Below, in pieces: positions 6,209 to 12,585 of a DNA stretch of 12,585 nt (within the stretch, counting starts at the first letter, position 1; each line of letters opens with the position of its first letter). A program made the position numbers and the translations under genes. The DNA comes from Rhodospirillaceae bacterium (GTDB taxonomy: Bacteria; Pseudomonadota; Alphaproteobacteria; Rhodospirillales; Magnetovibrionaceae): contig JAOUJU010000023.1 in NCBI GenBank assembly GCA_029883045.1, positions 1 to 12,585 on the forward strand, written 5' to 3'. The notes beneath the pieces are model-generated. The model was not told the DNA's origin and searched no databases. It was given only the letters and a program-made list of their open reading frames with translations.

Positions 6209-8242
6209 ATGAAAAACCTTTGGTCAGACAAAGAAGCAAAATCTTTTATCAATCGTTATGGCAAGCGCGGCATAAATGAAGACCTTGCACTGCGGGTTTA
6301 TACAAGTCGTCTTTTAGGTAAAAACCCTGAGTTAGTTCTTCATGGTGGCGGAAATACATCTGTTAAAACAATAATGAACGATATTGCCGGAAAACCAACA
6401 AAGGTTCTTTGTGTAAAAGGTTCCGGTTGGGATATGGGTGATATTGAACCAGCTGGATTGCCAGCCGTTCGCCTTGAACCATTGTTGGAAATGGAAAAAC
6501 TAAAAAAATTATCCGATGAAGATATGATAAATGCTCAACGGACTAATTTGCTGGATTCATCTTCGCCGAACCCATCAGTTGAAACATTGCTTCATGCTTT
6601 TTTACCGCATAAATTTATAGATCATACACACTCAAATGCGGTTTTGGCATTGACGGATCAAAAAAATGGCGATGGTTTATGTCGAAAGGTTTTTGGTGAT
6701 AGTGTGGGGTATGTGCCTTATATAATGCCGGGCTTTGCCTTGGCCAAGAAAGCGGCTGAGGTTTATCGTAAAAACCCCAACGTAAAAGGTCTTATTTTAT
6801 TTAAGCATGGCATATTTACCTTTGGCGATAGCGCCAAAGAAGCATATGACCTGATGATTTCAAATGTTACCCTAGCAGAAAAAACAATAAAAAAATCCAA
6901 AACCAAAATATTTGTTCAGGCGAAAAAAATAACAAAACCAGCAAGCGTTTCAGAGGTAGCACCAATATTGCGCGGCCTTATGGAATATAATGGAAAACAA
7001 ATGATAATGGATTTTAGGACAAGTCCTGAAATACTTAATTTTGCCGGTGGACGTGATGTGATGCGTTATTCTCAGCAAGGAACGGCTACGCCCGACCATG
7101 TAATACGCACTAAACCCAAACCAATGGTTTGCCCGCCAGCCATATCAGGAAAATTAGATGAATTTATTAGTGGTGCAAAAAAGGCGCTAAACAAATATAT
7201 AAAAGATTACGATGCTTATTTTTCGCGCAATAACAAACGATTAGGCGGTACCAAAACTAAGCTCGACCCAATGCCTAGAACAATTTTAGTTCCAGGCGTT
7301 GGCGCTTTTGGGTTGGGCGCATCTAAAGGCACGGCCAAAGTAGCCGCTGATTTGCTTGAAACAAATATATCAGTAATTACCAATGCGGAATCTATGGGTA
7401 GTTATAGCGTAATCCCTGAGCATGATATTTTTGATATTGAATATTGGTCGTTAGAACAAGCTAAGCTCGGCAAGGGCGCAGAAAAAACTTTTGCCCGGCA
7501 GGTGGTCGCAATTACCGGCGGGGCATCTGGTATTGGGGCTGCCACCGCACGCGCATTTGCACAATCTGGTGCTGAAGTTGCGGTGCTGGACCGAGACATA
7601 AAGTCGGCTCAAAAACTGGCGGATGAAATCGGCGCCATTGGTATTGGTTGTGACGTTACCTCAATTAATTCCGTACAAAAGGCGTTTGACAAAATTTCCG
7701 AAACATTTGGCGGTGTTGACATTGTGGTTTCCAATGCTGGTGGCGCATGGCAGGGGAAAATAGGAGAAGTTAAAGACGAGGTATTGCGCAAAAGCTTCGA
7801 ATTAAATTTCTGGGGGCATCAAAATGTTGCAAAAACTGCTGTTGGCATTCTGCGCGCGCAAGGGAATGGCGGATGTTTGTTATTTAATACGTCAAAACAG
7901 GCCATAAACCCTGGAAAAGATTTCGGCCCCTATGGTTTACCCAAAGCTGCAACCTTGTTTTTGATGAAACAGTATGCGCTTGATTATGGCTCTGAAGGAA
8001 TTAGATCAAATGCGGTTAACGCCGATCGCATTCGTTCAGGGTTATTGACAGATAAAATGATAAAATCCAGATCAAAAGCGCGCGGAGTTTCCGAAACAGA
8101 ATATTTATCTGGTAATTTATTAAAACGAGAAGTTACGGCACAAGATGTTGCAAATGCATTTATGGATCTAGCAAAAGCAAAATCAACAACTGCAGCAATA
8201 TTAACCGTTGATGGTGGAAATATTGAAGCGTCATTGCGCTGA
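6209..8242 (+). CDS. Bifunctional class II aldolase / short-chain dehydrogenase fusion
   Basis: The 677-residue protein has two enzyme domains. Residues 1 to about 260 are a class II aldolase/adducin domain with GGGNTSVK (46-53), Glu125 in NPSVETLLH, the metal-binding pair in DHTHSNAV (His139, His141) and a third His at KHGIFTFG (His200). Residues about 430-677 are an SDR with TGGASGIG (436-443), Asp461 after the second strand (pointing to NAD), SNAGG (508-512), and the tetrad Asn533, Ser562, Tyr575, Lys579. The whole resembles the RhaD/YuxG-type fusion, in which rhamnulose-1-phosphate is split and the aldehyde is oxidised or reduced. Its place one base after mtnA suggests instead that it cleaves 5-methylthioribulose-1-phosphate or 5-deoxyribulose-1-phosphate to DHAP plus an aldehyde; that is inference. 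I chose ATG 6209 (AGGAG at 6191-6195) over an in-frame ATG at 6146 inside mtnA. Confidence 0.9.
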   Translation: MKNLWSDKEAKSFINRYGKRGINEDLALRVYTSRLLGKNPELVLHGGGNTSVKTIMNDIAGKPTKVLCVKGSGWDMGDIEPAGLPAVRLEPLLEMEKLKKLSDEDMINAQRTNLLDSSSPNPSVETLLHAFLPHKFIDHTHSNAVLALTDQKNGDGLCRKVFGDSVGYVPYIMPGFALAKKAAEVYRKNPNVKGLILFKHGIFTFGDSAKEAYDLMISNVTLAEKTIKKSKTKIFVQAKKITKPASVSEVAPILRGLMEYNGKQMIMDFRTSPEILNFAGGRDVMRYSQQGTATPDHVIRTKPKPMVCPPAISGKLDEFISGAKKALNKYIKDYDAYFSRNNKRLGGTKTKLDPMPRTILVPGVGAFGLGASKGTAKVAADLLETNISVITNAESMGSYSVIPEHDIFDIEYWSLEQAKLGKGAEKTFARQVVAITGGASGIGAATARAFAQSGAEVAVLDRDIKSAQKLADEIGAIGIGCDVTSINSVQKAFDKISETFGGVDIVVSNAGGAWQGKIGEVKDEVLRKSFELNFWGHQNVAKTAVGILRAQGNGGCLLFNTSKQAINPGKDFGPYGLPKAATLFLMKQYALDYGSEGIRSNAVNADRIRSGLLTDKMIKSRSKARGVSETEYLSGNLLKREVTAQDVANAFMDLAKAKSTTAAILTVDGGNIEASLR

Positions 8243-8266
8243 ATAATTTTTACCAACTCGAAAAAT

Positions 8267-8297
8267 AAAAACCCCCGCCAAATTGACGGGGGTTTTT
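8267..8297. terminator. Strong bidirectional intrinsic terminator
   Basis: A perfect 11-bp stem, AAAAACCCCCG (8267-8277) with CGGGGGTTTTT (8287-8297), encloses a 9-nt loop. T-runs flank it in both directions: five T residues in the right arm for plus-strand transcripts and, on the minus strand, five T residues followed by a further T-rich stretch. It lies between the convergent aldolase/SDR gene (stop at 8242) and petC (stop at 8320), so it ends both the mtn and bc1 operons. Confidence 0.95.
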
Positions 8298-8319
8298 GAT
8301 TATAAAAACTGTGCCTTAA

Positions 8320-9174
8320 TTAGTTTGGGCGTTTGTTCTTGTTAATTTCAGTTTCAAATTCTTCCACATAGGGGCCGTGGGTATATTCATCCAGGCATAT
8401 GCGGTTCCAGATGCGCCGTTTCAAAACATAGAACATGGAGGTAAGAATTATTAGGTACAATATCACCTTTACCCCCAAACGCTTTCTTTCTTCCAATTCA
8501 GGGTTTGATGTCCAGGCCAAAAACGCGGCTACGTCTTTGGCGTGCTGGTCAAGCGTTGCTTCGGTGCCGTCTGTATATTCCACCGCTTCATCAAATAATG
8601 GTTGGGCCATAAATATTTGATGTCCGGCAAAATATTTATTGTAGTAGGTGCCTTCGGATAATTCGAAACCTTCGGGGGCTTCTTCCATGTATCCGGTCAT
8701 TAGGCCGTAGACATAATTAGCGCCACCATGGCGGGCTTTGGTAATAACCGAAAGGTCGGGCGGGAATGCGCCACCATTGGCCGAACGTGCGGCATTTTCA
8801 TTGGCAAATGGTTTTACAAAACGGTCTGATAAACGGGCCGGACGCGAGAACATTTCACCTTCGTCGTTGGGGCCGTCTTGAACTTCATATTCAGAAGCTA
8901 TTGCCTTGGCCTCATCTTCGCTAAAGCCGATATCAACTAAATTTCGGTAATAGACCATTTCAATTGAATGGCAGCCTGCGCAAACTTCAAAATATATCTG
9001 CGCACCACGCTTTAATTGGGTGCTGTCAAAGCTACCAAAAATACCCTCGTAGCCCCACTTGTGGTTGGGCAGTGGCTCTGCACCACCTTCGGCTGCTATG
9101 GTTGTGCTTGGCATTACGCTAAAGGCAATAGACGCAACCAACGAAGCGCCAATGATTATATTACGCATGCTCAT
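8320..9174 (-). CDS. petC: Ubiquinol-cytochrome c reductase, cytochrome c1 subunit
   Basis: This haem c subunit of complex bc1 passes electrons from the Rieske protein to soluble or membrane-bound cytochrome c. The 284-residue precursor has an N-terminal signal sequence (about 1-28, hydrophobic core IIIGASLVASIAFSV), the haem-attachment motif CAGCH (65-69), PPDLS (138-142), the likely axial Met189 in HQIFMAQPL, and one C-terminal membrane anchor (about 235-251) with a charged tail. Most of the protein is therefore periplasmic. I place the start at ATG 9174, because a near-perfect ribosome binding site AAGGAGG precedes it by nine bases. A longer in-frame version starting at 9261 would run into petB coding sequence and push the signal peptide inward. 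It is the last gene of petABC, starting four bases after petB ends. Confidence 0.96.
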   Translation of the reverse strand: MSMRNIIIGASLVASIAFSVMPSTTIAAEGGAEPLPNHKWGYEGIFGSFDSTQLKRGAQIYFEVCAGCHSIEMVYYRNLVDIGFSEDEAKAIASEYEVQDGPNDEGEMFSRPARLSDRFVKPFANENAARSANGGAFPPDLSVITKARHGGANYVYGLMTGYMEEAPEGFELSEGTYYNKYFAGHQIFMAQPLFDEAVEYTDGTEATLDQHAKDVAAFLAWTSNPELEERKRLGVKVILYLIILTSMFYVLKRRIWNRICLDEYTHGPYVEEFETEINKNKRPN

Positions 9175-9178
9175 TGGC

Positions 9179-10405
9179 TCAATCCTCCTTGGTGCGGCAT
9201 TTTTTCGCCACTTCTTCAAATATGCTAACGGGCAATTGTTTGGGTTTTTCAAACTTTCCAACCAACGGCAGGATAAAGAAAAATATGAAATAATAAGCGG
9301 TCGAAAGACGGCCCATTATCAGATATGCGCCCTCGGCAGGTTTTTGCCCCAGCCAACCAAGAAACAATGCGTTAGCGACAAAAATCCAGAACAATTGTTT
9401 GTAGATTGGGCGATAGGTCGCCGAACGGATTTTTGATGTATCAAGCCATGGCAATATGTAGAGAACCAAAATGCCTGAACCCATGGCAATAACCCCACCC
9501 AGTTTGTCGGGGATAGCCCTTAGAATCGCGTAAAACGGCAAGAAGTACCATTCTGGCACAATGTGCGGCGGGGTCACCATTGGGTTGGCTGGAATGTAGT
9601 TGTCGGGTTCGCCAAAAAAGTCAGGGGCAAAAAAGACAAAGTACATATAAATAATCATGAAGATACCCAAGCCGTATAAATCCTTAATGGTATAAAACGG
9701 ATGGAACGGCATCATGTCAGCCGGGCTTTTTATTTCAATACCCAGTGGGTTGTTGGATTTATGGATGTGTAATGCCCACATATGAACCACAACCAACATA
9801 AACAAAATCATTGGCAATAGGTAATGCCAAACAAAGAAGCGGTTGATGGTAGGCGCGTCAACCGAGAAACCACCCCAAATCCACACAACAATGTAATCGC
9901 CGATAACTGGTATGGCAGAAAACAGGTTGGTGATAACGGTGGCACCCCAGAAGCTCATTTGCCCCCAAGGCAGAACATATCCCATAAATGCAGTGGCCAT
10001 CATGGCAACATAAATGGTCACGCCAATCATCCATAGCAATTCACGCGGGGCCTTGTATGAACCAAAATAAAGACCACGGAAAATGTGAATATAAACCACA
10101 ATAAAGAACATTGACGCACCGTTTGAATGCAGGTTGCGCAACAACCAGCCATAATTAACGTCACGGACAATGCGCTCAACACTTTGGAAGGCAACGTCCG
10201 CGTGGGGCTGATAGTTCATGGCAAGGAAAATGCCTGTAACAATCATAATAACCAGAACGATCCCGGCAATGGAGCCGTAATTCCACCAGTAGCTCAGGTT
10301 TTTAGGGGTTGGATAGGAAACAAGGTTTTCATTTGAATAACTGAAAATAGGAAGACGTTCGTCAATCCACATCAGTAAACGATTGTTTGTTTGCATACGT
10401 TTCAT
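9179..10405 (-). CDS. petB: Ubiquinol-cytochrome c reductase, cytochrome b subunit
   Basis: This is the core membrane subunit of complex bc1, carrying haems bL and bH and both quinone sites. The 408-residue length and eight predicted helices match the full-length bacterial cytochrome b rather than the split b6/IV form. Haem ligands are His93 and His107 in helix B (HSNGASMF, YIHIF) and His194 and His208 in helix D (WHYLLP, VVHMW), each pair 14 residues apart. The Qo-site PEWY motif is at 284-287, and GYVLPWGQMSFWGATVI (142-158) forms the conserved cd region. The start at 10405 lies eight bases after the petA stop; an ATG three codons further in is also possible. The 3' end carries the petC ribosome binding site. 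Nothing is missing. Confidence 0.97.
   Translation of the reverse strand: MKRMQTNNRLLMWIDERLPIFSYSNENLVSYPTPKNLSYWWNYGSIAGIVLVIMIVTGIFLAMNYQPHADVAFQSVERIVRDVNYGWLLRNLHSNGASMFFIVVYIHIFRGLYFGSYKAPRELLWMIGVTIYVAMMATAFMGYVLPWGQMSFWGATVITNLFSAIPVIGDYIVVWIWGGFSVDAPTINRFFVWHYLLPMILFMLVVVHMWALHIHKSNNPLGIEIKSPADMMPFHPFYTIKDLYGLGIFMIIYMYFVFFAPDFFGEPDNYIPANPMVTPPHIVPEWYFLPFYAILRAIPDKLGGVIAMGSGILVLYILPWLDTSKIRSATYRPIYKQLFWIFVANALFLGWLGQKPAEGAYLIMGRLSTAYYFIFFFILPLVGKFEKPKQLPVSIFEEVAKKCRTKED
9184..9190 (-). promoter_or_regulatory. Ribosome binding site of petC inside the petB 3' end
   Basis: AAGGAGG on the minus strand is a near-consensus Shine-Dalgarno sequence formed by the Lys-Glu-Asp codons that end petB. 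Its nine-base spacing to ATG 9174 decides the petC start and suggests tight coupling of cytochrome b and c1 synthesis. Confidence 0.85.
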
Positions 10406-10413
10406 GGCTTATC

Positions 10414-10980
10414 TCAACCTATCACAATGGATGTTTCATCGGTGAATGTGTATTCGGGTATTCGTAGATTAAATGGCGCAGGCCCTTTGCGAATTCGTCC
10501 CGATGAATCGTAATGCGATCCATGGCAAGGGCAGAACCAACCACCAAAGTCACCTTTTTTATCACCAAGTTTTTGCCCCGATGGAATACAGCCAAGATGG
10601 GTGCAAACGCCAACGGCGATAAGCCATTCAGGTTTTTGCACACGATCGGCATCGGTTTGTTTATCACGAAGATCATCAATATTTACGCTTGCAGCTTCGG
10701 CAATTTCTTCTTCCGAGCGATGACGTATAAATACTGGTTTGCCGCGCCACATAACCGTAACAGCTTGCCCGACCTCAATTGCCTCAAGATTAACCTCGGT
10801 TGAGGCTAGCGCTAAAACATCTTTGGCTGGGTTGATCGAATGAATAAAAGGCCACATCGCCATACCCACACCAGTAAAACCTAATGTGGTGGTTGATATT
10901 AATAAGAAATCACGCCTTGGCGCATTTTCAATTTGTTCGGCTGTTGCGCCTGCGGGGGCGGTATTGGAATTGTCAGACAT
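10414..10980 (-). CDS. petA: Ubiquinol-cytochrome c reductase, Rieske iron-sulfur subunit
   Basis: This is the 2Fe-2S subunit of complex bc1, anchored by one N-terminal helix with its cluster domain in the periplasm. The 188-residue product has a twin-arginine motif RRDFL (22-26) before a hydrophobic segment (about 26-47), as expected for Tat-exported Rieske proteins. The cluster motifs are CTHLGC (126-131) and CPCHGSHYD (150-158), giving Cys126, His128, Cys150 and His153 as ligands, with Cys131 and Cys152 forming the stabilising disulfide. GPAPFNL (166-172) is the conserved Pro loop. I chose ATG 10980, which has AAAGG seven bases upstream, over an in-frame GTG at 10998. It is the first gene of petABC, and its promoter should lie in the 290-bp divergent region. 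Confidence 0.96.
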   Translation of the reverse strand: MSDNSNTAPAGATAEQIENAPRRDFLLISTTTLGFTGVGMAMWPFIHSINPAKDVLALASTEVNLEAIEVGQAVTVMWRGKPVFIRHRSEEEIAEAASVNIDDLRDKQTDADRVQKPEWLIAVGVCTHLGCIPSGQKLGDKKGDFGGWFCPCHGSHYDSSGRIRKGPAPFNLRIPEYTFTDETSIVIG

Positions 10981-11071
10981 TTTGCTGCCTTTCTGCACTA
11001 ATTAGTGGCCGCACGTTTGTGGGCTTTAAATGCATGGTATTGTTTGCACTAGCCCAGAAGGGTACCGTCAA

Positions 11072-11090
11072 GGCTGGCTTTAGACCAGCC
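11072..11090. repeat. Perfect inverted repeat upstream of petA
   Basis: GGCTGG (11072-11077) and CCAGCC (11085-11090) are perfect complements around a 7-nt spacer. On the minus strand it directly abuts a TTGACG (11066-11071), a good match to a -35 box for petA, although I see no clear -10 at the right spacing. It could be an operator for the bc1 operon or a hairpin. No T-run follows on either strand, which argues against a terminator. Confidence 0.4.
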
Positions 11091-11181
11091 AATTTGCCGC
11101 TGCTTTAGCCTAATTAAAGACCATATACAATGGGGCAAACTTTGGTTGTTGTTGGTATAAAACATTATTGGAGTAGGGAAA

Positions 11182-11202
11182 AGTAAAATATTATATTTTA
11201 CT
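11182..11202. repeat. AT-rich perfect palindrome in the petA/trmL divergent region
   Basis: The arms AGTAAAATA (11182-11190) and TATTTTACT (11194-11202) are perfect nine-base complements around a TTA centre. It lies about 70 bp before trmL in a very AT-rich stretch (about 11185-11260). The symmetry and length suit a dimeric transcription factor site. The stretch has no homopolymer pattern typical of a terminator. The rest of 10981-11270 shows no ORF that I can support. Confidence 0.4.
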
Positions 11203-11270
11203 AATGTATTTATTATTATATAACTGACTGTAAATAAACAAAAAATTTATATTTTGATGGCACCAACCAC

Positions 11271-11723
11271 ATGAAAATAGCCTTATTTCAACCCGATATT
11301 CCGCAAAATACGGGAACCATTATTCGCACCGCAGCTTGCCTTGACGTGGGGGTTGATCTGATAGAGCCACTGGGATTTGTATTGACCGATAAGCACCTCA
11401 AACGCGCAGGGATGGACTATCTAGATATGGCCCATGTGGAGCGCCACAGTTCGTGGCAAGCGTTTATGGCCAAGCATGAAATTGGCAATACTAAATTGGT
11501 TTTGCTAACTACTAGCGGGGATACCCCGTATACGAATTTTAAATTTTCCCCCAGTGACACTATTTTATTGGGCTCGGAAGGTTCTGGGGTGCCTGATTAT
11601 GTTCATGAAAATACCGACGCACGGCTGGTAATACCCATGGCAGGCAAAACAAGGTCGCTCAACGTAGCCATAGCGTGCTCTATGGTGTTGGGTGAAGCAT
11701 TACGCCAAACATCTAAATCTTAA
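11271..11723 (+). CDS. trmL: tRNA (cytidine(34)-2'-O)-methyltransferase, SPOUT family
   Basis: This SPOUT-class enzyme 2'-O-methylates the wobble nucleotide of leucine tRNAs using S-adenosylmethionine. The 150-residue length is typical for TrmL (YibK). Visible motifs are PDIPQNTGTIIRT (8-20, with the conserved Asn13), GMDYLD (47-52), the knot motif LLGSEGSGVP (99-108) and the SAM-binding C-terminal motif IPMAGKTRSLNVAIA (121-135). The ATG at 11271 has no good ribosome binding site, but the N-terminus MKIALFQPDIPQNTG fits the family exactly. It is divergent from petA and converges on the membrane protein gene at 11731 with only seven bases between stops, and no terminator hairpin is visible there. 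Alternative SPOUT assignments (TrmH, RlmB) are unlikely because those are longer. Confidence 0.93.
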   Translation: MKIALFQPDIPQNTGTIIRTAACLDVGVDLIEPLGFVLTDKHLKRAGMDYLDMAHVERHSSWQAFMAKHEIGNTKLVLLTTSGDTPYTNFKFSPSDTILLGSEGSGVPDYVHENTDARLVIPMAGKTRSLNVAIACSMVLGEALRQTSKS

Positions 11724-11730
11724 AAAAACA

Positions 11731-12564
11731 TCAATCATGGCGGATAAGCCACCAATGCATCAAGGCCCAACTAAGAGCCAACGCCGAAACGGCCATTATT
11801 CCAACTGTTACCGCAATATCAAATGTGTTGGAAAGCGGTATATGGTAAAACTGCGATGGAACCGATCCTGATACCCAGACGTAGCGTTCAATCCATGTGC
11901 CCAAAATTATGCACGAACCAACCATCATAATAATGGGCGGGCTATGGCGCATTTTTTTGAACAAGAAAATACAAAACGGGATGAAGAACTTTAGCACCAG
12001 GAATCCCATTCCCAGTGGCATGTATCCCTCGTCAATCATGCGCCAGTAGCGCTCCATGTCTGTTGGAAGGCGCCCGTACCACATGATTAGGTATTGGGTG
12101 AAATAAAAGTAAACCCACATGATGCTCATGGCCAACATGAATTGTGCCATGTAATTATAAATTTTAGGATCAAACACACGGGTCAAGCGGCCGGAACGAT
12201 CCAAAACAAACAACATCACTGTAAAGAAACCTAAAAATCCATGAAATGCACTTTGTAGCTGGTATGCACCATACGATGCACTGTGCCAGCCAGGCTGAAG
12301 CGTCATTTCAAAATCCCACGCAACCATGGTGCCATAAATGATATAAGCAAACGGCATTATCACAGCCAATTTGCCAAACATTTTAGGGCGATGTTTTTCT
12401 CTGTCGGCTTCGGAAACGTATTGGCACCTGATGGCTGCCACTGAAAGGCCGGCAACAATCACGAAGCCAACAATCTGGCGCACAACAAGGAATGTGTAAT
12501 TATGCCATCCCGGCAAATGTGCCGCTTCATCGCCGTTTACATTTTTAAGCCAAGGGAAAGTCAT
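11731..12564 (-). CDS. Polytopic membrane protein resembling ActF (alternative complex III quinone-binding subunit), short form
   Basis: The 277-residue product has about seven hydrophobic helices (roughly 28-45, 66-82, 99-120, 136-163, 185-203, 209-226, 247-270). The central part resembles the ActF subunit of quinol:cytochrome c oxidoreductase (NrfD-like superfamily): WDFEMTLQPGWHSASYG (83-99), SAFHGFLGF (105-113), an acidic/Tyr helix with WVYFYFTQYLIMWYG (150-164), LPTDMERYW (166-174) and GTWIERYVWV (222-231). Known ActF proteins are about 400 residues with ten helices, so this one lacks about three N-terminal helices. An in-frame TAA (12580-12582) lies six codons before the ATG, so the reading frame is not simply cut by the window edge. 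The start is poorly supported, with GGGG only two bases from the ATG. The assignment rests on recalled family resemblance. Partner genes, if any, would lie upstream, beyond the right edge. Confidence 0.6.
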   Translation of the reverse strand: MTFPWLKNVNGDEAAHLPGWHNYTFLVVRQIVGFVIVAGLSVAAIRCQYVSEADREKHRPKMFGKLAVIMPFAYIIYGTMVAWDFEMTLQPGWHSASYGAYQLQSAFHGFLGFFTVMLFVLDRSGRLTRVFDPKIYNYMAQFMLAMSIMWVYFYFTQYLIMWYGRLPTDMERYWRMIDEGYMPLGMGFLVLKFFIPFCIFLFKKMRHSPPIIMMVGSCIILGTWIERYVWVSGSVPSQFYHIPLSNTFDIAVTVGIMAVSALALSWALMHWWLIRHD

Positions 12565-12585
12565 TTCCCCATTTATTAATTATAT

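Noticed and set aside
9175..9261. N-terminal extension of cytochrome c1 by 29 residues
   Set aside because: It overlaps the end of petB and would bury the signal peptide; ATG 9174 has a near-consensus ribosome binding site.
9059..9436. Plus-strand frame of 125 codons across petC and petB
   Set aside because: It is antisense to two intact bc1 genes and has no motif or ribosome binding site.
1..12585. tRNA/rRNA genes, CRISPR arrays, insertion sequences, attachment sites
   Set aside because: Reading both strands showed no cloverleaf, spaced direct-repeat array, transposase or terminal inverted repeats; genes are densely packed housekeeping or metabolic genes.

Overview
This window looks like a chromosomal segment from an alphaproteobacterium. 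The gene string prs, rplY (long L25/Ctc form), pth, ychF is a familiar alphaproteobacterial arrangement. The petA-petB-petC cytochrome bc1 operon has alphaproteobacterial-type subunits. Base composition is moderately AT-leaning, and the ychF and aldolase genes are the most AT-rich. I see no phage, transposon, CRISPR or RNA gene. Genus cannot be told from the sequence alone; an uncultivated marine or Rhodospirillales-like lineage is only a guess.

Layout: (1) 1-516, the 3' part of an unrecognised gene entering from the left, followed by about 200 bp of non-coding DNA. (2) 724-4168, a plus-strand housekeeping block: PRPP synthase, ribosomal protein L25, peptidyl-tRNA hydrolase and the YchF ATPase. 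The last two overlap by one base. (3) 4220-8242, a plus-strand three-gene cluster: methylthioadenosine phosphorylase (mtnP), methylthioribose-1-phosphate isomerase (mtnA, 4-nt overlap) and a fused class II aldolase/short-chain dehydrogenase. It ends in a strong bidirectional terminator at 8267-8297. (4) 8320-10980, the minus-strand bc1 operon petA-petB-petC. (5) 10981-11270, a 290-bp divergent intergenic region with two perfect inverted repeats. (6) 11271-11723, trmL on plus, converging on (7) 11731-12564, a minus-strand seven-helix membrane protein resembling the quinone-binding ActF subunit of alternative complex III, but much shorter than usual.

How the genes work together: the mtn cluster is the most interesting part. 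MtnP and MtnA turn methylthioadenosine (or 5'-deoxyadenosine) into a 5-substituted ribulose-1-phosphate. Instead of the usual methionine-salvage enzymes (MtnB/C/D), the next gene is a two-domain enzyme with an aldolase domain and an intact SDR domain. The simplest reading is a 'DHAP shunt': the aldolase domain yields DHAP plus (methylthio)acetaldehyde, and the SDR domain reduces the aldehyde. A second point of interest is the ActF-like protein close to the classical bc1 operon, which suggests a second quinol-oxidising or quinone-reducing membrane complex encoded beyond the right edge.
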